Source: an uncultured Flavobacteriales bacterium
Lineage (GTDB): Bacteria; Bacteroidota; Bacteroidia; Flavobacteriales; Crocinitomicaceae
Direction of reading: 5' to 3'
Length of the DNA stretch: 18,350 nucleotides
NCBI GenBank assembly: GCA_946478775.1
Contig: CAMLDR010000083.1
Coordinates: 1-18,350 of the forward strand
Positions 12,896-18,350 of the stretch are shown piece by piece; position 1 is the stretch's first letter, and each line of letters begins with the position of its first letter. Made by a program: the position numbers and the translations under genes. The notes under the pieces were generated by a model, which was not told the origin of the DNA, searched no databases, and saw only the letters and a program-made list of their open reading frames with translations.

Positions 12896-15800
12896 TTAAA
12901 GCAATTCAGAAATTACATTTTTATCAAGAATAAAATTATCAATTTTTAATGGTTTTAAACCTTCCGTACCGTCCAAACTTTGCTGAACCTTCAGGTATTT
13001 GAGGTCACCTAAGATCAATGCTCCTTTTAGTTCATCAATCAATTGCGGGTCGGCACCATTTTTTTCCATTGTAAAGATGATTTCGATTAAATAAGGTGTG
13101 CTTCCTTGTTCGGCTCTTTTTCCAACATAATCTTTGTTTGGAATATTCCGGATCTCTCTGGAACCCAAAGTGCTTGCACCACCCTTGGCCTCAATGACAA
13201 TCATCTCACCACCCGGTCCGCGGTAGATGCGGTCAAATTCTCCGCTGATGGAGGAGGTTGCGCCATCCTGCGGGAAGATTTTGGTGTAACCTTTTGAAAT
13301 AAAATAGGCATCGGAAGCAGCTTCGGCAAGTGCTTCACTGTTCTTGACTTTCAACTGTTTGACCGCCTTTATTTCTTCGTATAATTCATCTCCTTTTTTA
13401 AGCGGACCGCTATTTTGTTCGATCAGTTGTTTGCGCATACTTAAAGTCAGGCTCTTATCGTCTAATTCATTCCTTACCTCCAGTAACGCTTTTACCTCTT
13501 TCGTGTATTCATTGCTGATGTACTTGTCGTCCAACACATTGGCTCCTGTAAATTCAGGATCTTCAGAGAGTGTTACAGGATGGTGAATTTCCATGCTGGG
13601 CTTGAATAAAGAGTTGGATTTACTGATTTCATACCCGTTTTCAAACTTCTCTACCAGTTCTTTGTTGGTATACCGTGTATTCGGATTTAATTCCCGGTAC
13701 GTTCTGACTTTTTTCTGAATATCATCTGTTACTCCCACCATTTGACTCTCTCTGAGAATGGCTTCCAGGTCGTTTTGAATGATCTTATCGTCCGGGTTAA
13801 ACCTATAGTATGTCTGATTAGACTTGAGGTACTCAATCAAGCCTTCTTTTGATGTAATTGATGCGATATTATTGTCCAGTTGATTGTTCAGTTTTTTGCG
13901 GACGTACTTCTGAAAGCTCGCATAGATCACCGTTAATACAGGATCAACAGTAACAAACACATTTGGGGAATTCTCAAGTTTCGATTCAATTTCTACGACG
14001 TCGTTGGATATCATGGAAGCCTCCTGATTTATCTGATCCCGTAACTTAATCTGGTTGACGCGCTCTGGATCCGCACCTGTTTCCCTCAGACTCTTCACCC
14101 TAAAATACTTTTCATCAGCGAATGATTTAACTATTTGTTTGGCATTGTCATCCAGGTCATCGCTATTTTTGATAGACAGGAGGACATCATCGTAATCGGA
14201 TTGTGTTTTGATACCCTTAATTTTTTCTTCAAATTTATCTATGGTCTTGAAGTTTTTAAATGACTTGAGATCCCCGAGATCTGCCCTTGCAGAAATGGCC
14301 ACGAAAAACCCGGAAATGATCATCTGTTGCAGGAACTGTCTCAATAGTTCGTTTTTCTTATCATCGGACAACCCGGAACTTTCAATATTTGCGATTCCCT
14401 CAATAACCTCGGCAGTAAGCACGGCTCCATCAATCATGGTTGATGCGGCTCCGGAGTAGATGGTCAGTCGGTAGTAATTGGTTCCTTTTATGGCTTCTAG
14501 AATCGATTTCGTTGAGCCGCTTATTTTACTGAACCTGGAAACTTTTGAGAGCAGGGTACTGGCTTTTACAATTCTGGCTGAGGCATTTACCAATGTTCCA
14601 AGGGCAGGAATTATAGAGGCTACGATCGTTGTCACATCCACTATGACGTTTTGGGTTGTCAGCTTGTTTTGTTGATAATTTTCGATCATATTCGCTAGTG
14701 AACTTGCTGCGCCAAGTAACATACTTCCCCCTATAAAGATCGGAACAAATACAGAAGTTGACGCACCGGCTGAGATAATGGTTACTGCAATAGCGAACAA
14801 TACCAACGAGGCAATTCCCAACCAGTCAGCAAGTGATAATTCGCGTTCTACCGTTTTTAAGATTACCTGGTTCTTATATTTAATTTGCATTTTTCCTTCT
14901 GGAAGGTCCCCGCTGGCTGCCAACTCATCAAAAGCTTCACTCATAGTGTCTCCATGGTAGGTATATGCATCGTAGATATATCCAGTATGAGCGAGGTACA
15001 CCGTGTATTCTCCATCTTCATAATTGTAATAAAGGGGCAAAGAGAGCGTGTCTATGTCTACATCTTTACCAAGTTCAGGAATAACCTTACGGACGGCTTC
15101 ACTCACATTTTCGAATGGCATTAAAATACCGGGAAGTTTTTTGAGATCGGGATAGTTTTTTTGGATACCTTTTTCCTTTGCAATTTGATCCTGAGCCTGA
15201 TCGACAGGATCCAGGACGAATGGATTGTTTTCTTCTCTGTCAATGACCTGGAAAAATGCATTTTCCAATTCTTTGAATCCGGCCGCTACTTTTTTAGGAT
15301 CCTTACTCCATAGCATGGTTTGGAATGCCGAAAACGTTATTGAACTGGTATACTTGTTATCAACTGATAGTTCATCATCCCCTGATCTGTAATGGCTTTG
15401 CTTTGAGTCTGGCAAATTAAAATAGAGGTGTAAACAGAAATCTGCGATGAGATCCTTTTGCTCTTTGGTGAAAAAATAGCCCTCTTTGCCGTCTATATTT
15501 TTTAAAGAAGTAGTCATGATGACCTTCACGTTGTGCCATCGCTTAATAAGCATCTTCAGACTTTTCTCCGGAGTAAATTTGTTATTGTAATCATCGGGAA
15601 TAACTAATTCCAACTGATTGAATTCGTTTTTATAGTAAGAGGCTGTTATGTTTTCATCCGCTTCCATGAAATCCGGGGCAATGGAAAAGATGGTATTCAT
15701 TCTTTCCTGTTCGAGAAAAGCTTCCTGCATTTCTATACTTTCGCCGATCGTTGACGCCTCCTTATGGATCTCTTTTTGGAAAGCGTTATGATATGATTTT

Positions 15801-17779
15801 TCTTTATCAGCTATTCTTTTTCGAAGTAAAGCGGAATAAATATTGTCTTTTACAGCATAGTTTTTTTCAATTCCCAAATCATTTACCAATTGAATTGCAG
15901 CGTAAATTTCATAGGGTTCCAGTTGCTTTTCCAGTGCTGTTATCCCATCCACAATAAAGGGTGCAGACCCTGCGCCCGGAGACCATGAAGTAGCGAATAG
16001 ACCGGTTGCGTTCTCTCTATTGGTTATCTCCTGGACGTGATCTTTCGTTGCCCGGTCGTCATACATCCCCCAGTTGGAAGTTCCATACATAGCCGATGGG
16101 TGATAAGAATCTTCTTTTTTCTCAGATTTTCCTAATTCGAAGACGTGTCTTTTATAGTATTCATACAAACGATCCAGTTCTTTATTACTAGCCTCTCCAT
16201 AATTTCCGTAAAATCCGATTAACATTAGTTTCGAAGAATTTGCAGGCGGTTCTGTTTTAGTGCTATATGTGAAGTATCCGTTTTTACCTACCTTGATATC
16301 GAGGTAAGTAACTCCTGCTTTGCTCACCTGGAATGTCTGGTTCAGTTTTGAACTGTCCCGGTGCACTCGTTTGATGTATATGGAGTATTTGCCGATCGGA
16401 AGTTCACCGAGTTTTTGATGGGTGTTATTAATATCTGAAAAAACTTGATTGTATACTAACTTTCCTTTTTCATCTGCAACAACCACTTTTAATTCTCGCT
16501 TGGCTAATTCTATTCCATGTACCTGGTGGATGCTGCCATAAGCACCTTTCCAAACCCATTTTCGCTCATCAATAACCCCGAGTTCATTCAATTTTCTTGC
16601 AAATGCGAAAGCGTCCTCAAAGTTGGCTTGAATGGCAACCAATCCGGTACTTTCGTCTGTATAAAAGTTTTTTATACGATGTTTCTTCAAATAAGCTGCG
16701 AGCATTTCTTCTGCTTCCGGATCTTCAAAATCTTCCTCCTCGTCCAAAGCAATCTCCGAAGCAAGTTCATCCAACCGTGCCCGAACCGAACCTTCATCAG
16801 GAGTTGTTGCAGTGCGTTCCAGGCCGCTTGATTCTGTGATTATTTTTCCAGTAGATTGAATTAATGTTGCAAATTCTGAATTTTGTAAGTGTACCAATTC
16901 AATAACATCAAACGTGTTTTGAACGGTTTGGTTGAAATCAGCTAAACAATCCTGCTGCAGAGACAGTTCTAAGATTGTCGTTCTAAAGCGACTTTTATCA
17001 CTTTCAAGGTCTCCGATATTTGCCTGAAGATTTCGGATGATTTCCCGGTATTCATTTAAAACCTCTTCATACTGATAAAGTAAATCCGGGGTTTCGCTTG
17101 CAGGGAACTTGGTAGATATCCTAGCGGCGTTGTCTTTCAGCTTAATTCCGTCATTCAGGTAAATTTCAGCGGTATTGATCAGTTTTAAAGCGGTACTGAT
17201 ATCTCCCTCGGTACCATGTATCAGTCCCTTTTCCAGAGTATCAATGACAGTACCAATTTTTTGATTGAGGTCAGTAATGGATTCTTTAATCGTCGTTTTT
17301 ATCTCGTCGACCTTATTTTTCAGAACATCCGCATAGTCAGGAAACCATTTTTCAAGTAATTCGTAGTATCTATCCGTTCCCCAGGAATGGTCTTCGGATC
17401 GTTCCATTTTCTTCAGGAACTTGTCCCTTTTTTTGATGAATGCATCTTTTTTCTTGTCAACAGCCTGGGTAAGCAGCTTCATTTTATGTTCGGCATAAAT
17501 TTCAAACTCACGTTCCAGTTTCTCTTGAAGGAGCGGATCAAGGATGTCATCCTTAGGGTGATTTAACAACGTAACTTTTTGATCGGTCGTTTCTTTACGG
17601 TCAAAAGATTGAACAAGTTCCAGATCATCGTCCATTTCTTCTGAAGCATCTGCTGTCTCGTGAACCATGTAATTATTCCCCGGCCCCAAAGCATGCTCCT
17701 CCAATCTTCGCTGAATCCAGGGATTGGAGTAAAGAGAAGAACGCTTGCTCTTATTCTGATATGTCTTGCTTCGATTCAC
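12896..17779 (-). CDS. large polymorphic toxin with C-terminal PD-(D/E)XK nuclease domain
   Basis: This 1627-residue protein has no Sec signal peptide and no T9SS domain. In order: leader NPWIQRRLEEHALGPGNNY (19-37); Lys/Glu-rich coiled coils (about 80-310); acidic linker (340-360); a beta domain (about 425-505); a middle alpha/beta region; GEYTVYLAHTGYIYDAYTY (924-942); a hydrophobic region with segments at 987-1005, 1010-1032 and 1045-1068 and more to about 1165, which could help it cross a membrane; SMEIHHPVTL (1395-1404); and the toxin domain, about 1480-1600. That domain has GEFDRIYRGPGGEMIVIEAK (1513-1532), giving Asp1516 and Glu1530-x-Lys1532 as a PD-(D/E)XK active site, with Glu1482/1486 in the preceding helix and AEQGSTPYL (1556-1564) after it, as in bacterial REase-fold toxins. 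The start is GTG; a stop lies five codons upstream and the next Met is residue 38. An immunity gene follows. Confidence 0.85.
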   Translation of the reverse strand: MNRSKTYQNKSKRSSLYSNPWIQRRLEEHALGPGNNYMVHETADASEEMDDDLELVQSFDRKETTDQKVTLLNHPKDDILDPLLQEKLEREFEIYAEHKMKLLTQAVDKKKDAFIKKRDKFLKKMERSEDHSWGTDRYYELLEKWFPDYADVLKNKVDEIKTTIKESITDLNQKIGTVIDTLEKGLIHGTEGDISTALKLINTAEIYLNDGIKLKDNAARISTKFPASETPDLLYQYEEVLNEYREIIRNLQANIGDLESDKSRFRTTILELSLQQDCLADFNQTVQNTFDVIELVHLQNSEFATLIQSTGKIITESSGLERTATTPDEGSVRARLDELASEIALDEEEDFEDPEAEEMLAAYLKKHRIKNFYTDESTGLVAIQANFEDAFAFARKLNELGVIDERKWVWKGAYGSIHQVHGIELAKRELKVVVADEKGKLVYNQVFSDINNTHQKLGELPIGKYSIYIKRVHRDSSKLNQTFQVSKAGVTYLDIKVGKNGYFTYSTKTEPPANSSKLMLIGFYGNYGEASNKELDRLYEYYKRHVFELGKSEKKEDSYHPSAMYGTSNWGMYDDRATKDHVQEITNRENATGLFATSWSPGAGSAPFIVDGITALEKQLEPYEIYAAIQLVNDLGIEKNYAVKDNIYSALLRKRIADKEKSYHNAFQKEIHKEASTIGESIEMQEAFLEQERMNTIFSIAPDFMEADENITASYYKNEFNQLELVIPDDYNNKFTPEKSLKMLIKRWHNVKVIMTTSLKNIDGKEGYFFTKEQKDLIADFCLHLYFNLPDSKQSHYRSGDDELSVDNKYTSSITFSAFQTMLWSKDPKKVAAGFKELENAFFQVIDREENNPFVLDPVDQAQDQIAKEKGIQKNYPDLKKLPGILMPFENVSEAVRKVIPELGKDVDIDTLSLPLYYNYEDGEYTVYLAHTGYIYDAYTYHGDTMSEAFDELAASGDLPEGKMQIKYKNQVILKTVERELSLADWLGIASLVLFAIAVTIISAGASTSVFVPIFIGGSMLLGAASSLANMIENYQQNKLTTQNVIVDVTTIVASIIPALGTLVNASARIVKASTLLSKVSRFSKISGSTKSILEAIKGTNYYRLTIYSGAASTMIDGAVLTAEVIEGIANIESSGLSDDKKNELLRQFLQQMIISGFFVAISARADLGDLKSFKNFKTIDKFEEKIKGIKTQSDYDDVLLSIKNSDDLDDNAKQIVKSFADEKYFRVKSLRETGADPERVNQIKLRDQINQEASMISNDVVEIESKLENSPNVFVTVDPVLTVIYASFQKYVRKKLNNQLDNNIASITSKEGLIEYLKSNQTYYRFNPDDKIIQNDLEAILRESQMVGVTDDIQKKVRTYRELNPNTRYTNKELVEKFENGYEISKSNSLFKPSMEIHHPVTLSEDPEFTGANVLDDKYISNEYTKEVKALLEVRNELDDKSLTLSMRKQLIEQNSGPLKKGDELYEEIKAVKQLKVKNSEALAEAASDAYFISKGYTKIFPQDGATSSISGEFDRIYRGPGGEMIVIEAKGGASTLGSREIRNIPNKDYVGKRAEQGSTPYLIEIIFTMEKNGADPQLIDELKGALILGDLKYLKVQQSLDGTEGLKPLKIDNFILDKNVISELL

Positions 17780-18281
17780 AGAATGATGGTTTTATGAATA
17801 ATAGTCTTCAATATTCTTAAAAAAAAATGAAGAAATCAAGGATATGAATGCAGATAGATAACCAAACTAGGATAAGTTAGAATGTGTAAAAATTGATTTA
17901 AACAATTGTTTATCATTAGTTTATCTCCTGGACTCAAAGCGAAAAAAGACAATTTTTCGGGTAGTTAGCCTAACATTCACAATCCACAGACGAATTCCAG
18001 AAAGATTAGTGTTAAAGGCGTTTCATCAGATTTTGGAGTGTAAAAAAATAATCAGGGAACTTGAAAAATAAAAAAAAGCCCGTTTATTTGTATGTTTTTT
18101 ATGGTTAAATAATTGAATATCAACAATTTGATTTTTAAAACACCTATTTGTATGTCCATATTTGTCGCAAATGTCCTTGATTTTGACAAAGGAACCATTC
18201 AGCTTTTTCAGATGGATAAATAATCATCTTACAGGCAAACAAGCAAGCTCCACCTTTGTCTATGAATTTTTGGCAAAACAC
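17780..18281. other. AT-rich non-coding region upstream of the toxin
   Basis: No convincing gene is seen in about 500 nt. It holds a 14-bp perfect palindrome TAAACAATTGTTTA (17899-17912), the odd palindrome GTTAG-C-CTAAC near 17970, a direct repeat TATTTGTATGT (18085-18095 and 18145-18155, 60 nt apart), and ATTTG-TCG-CAAAT (18160-18172). A long A-run stands near 18071. These could be regulatory sites for the toxin operon or traces of mobile DNA. Confidence 0.5.
17837..17866 (-). promoter_or_regulatory. candidate promoter of the toxin-immunity operon
   Basis: On the minus strand, TTTG (17863-17866), an 18-nt spacer and TATCCTTG (17837-17844) match TTTG-N-TAnnTTTG with one mismatch. The transcript would carry a leader of about 50 nt before the GTG at 17779. 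The 14-bp palindrome at 17899-17912 lies about 33 nt further upstream. Confidence 0.4.
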
Positions 18282-18350
18282 TTATTTCTTAATCCCCTTA
18301 AACGGAACAATCCGGATCTCCTGAGTCAGGTTGGAATGCGCATCCGTCAG
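18282..18350 (-). CDS. C-terminal end of an unidentified protein
   Basis: The minus-strand frame is open from the window edge for 22 codons to TAA at 18282-18284. It reads LTDAHSNLTQEIRIVPFKGI followed by KK. The sequence is less AT-rich than the adjoining gap and ends in a basic tail, which looks like a true protein end. A 22-codon open frame is weak evidence on its own, and no family can be assigned. Confidence 0.45.
   Translation of the reverse strand: MTDAHSNLTQEIRIVPFKGIKK

Noticed and set aside
16517..16831. 104-codon ORF antisense to the toxin
   Set aside because: It is opposite to the toxin's coding sequence, which is continuous and has clear domains; the antisense peptide is Cys/Phe-rich in the way shadow frames are.

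Overview
This window looks like chromosome from a Bacteroidota bacterium, most likely Flavobacteriales and possibly Crocinitomicaceae; the family is my inference, not proven here. The evidence is a secreted beta-propeller protein ending in a type IX secretion (T9SS) sorting domain, several promoters matching the Bacteroidota pattern TTTG-N(18-21)-TAnnTTTG, the near absence of Shine-Dalgarno sites, and the palindrome TCCCGATAGCTATCGGGA, which recurs in many genomes of this phylum.

Positions 1-5681 hold ordinary accessory and housekeeping genes. They are the start of a PIG-L deacetylase (minus strand), a small beta-rich hypothetical protein, tspO, a small helical protein, an MHS-type major facilitator transporter (minus) with a possible 29-residue ORF coupled by an ATGA overlap, a T9SS-exported protein, and the DNA repair methyltransferase ogt. 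Between the last two lies a stretch that looks like a free-standing transcription unit without a protein gene. It has an inverted repeat, a perfect -7 box, about 235 nt of C/A-rich sequence with three copies of CCTAACCAC, and a strong terminator.

Positions 5834-11678 hold a small membrane protein with a textbook promoter and a two-gene operon of secreted YceI-like proteins that ends in a perfect bidirectional terminator. On the minus strand follow corA, a ChbG/YdjC-like deacetylase, an NTF2-like secreted protein and a membrane-anchored protein that may have a lysozyme-like fold.

Positions 11764-17779 are the most interesting part: a polymorphic toxin-immunity module on the minus strand. A 1627-residue protein has an N-terminal leader, a long coiled-coil region, a beta domain, a hydrophobic membrane-like region and a C-terminal PD-(D/E)XK nuclease domain. 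A probable Imm49-family immunity gene follows after 23 nt. Only 14 nt further downstream is a diverged, truncated copy of the start of a second immunity gene, 37 codons long. This suggests turnover of immunity alleles at the locus. The toxin has neither a Sec signal peptide nor a T9SS domain, so it must use another export route; its N-terminus resembles the leader of effectors linked to contractile injection systems. About 500 nt of AT-rich non-coding DNA precedes the toxin, and the window ends in the last codons of another minus-strand gene.
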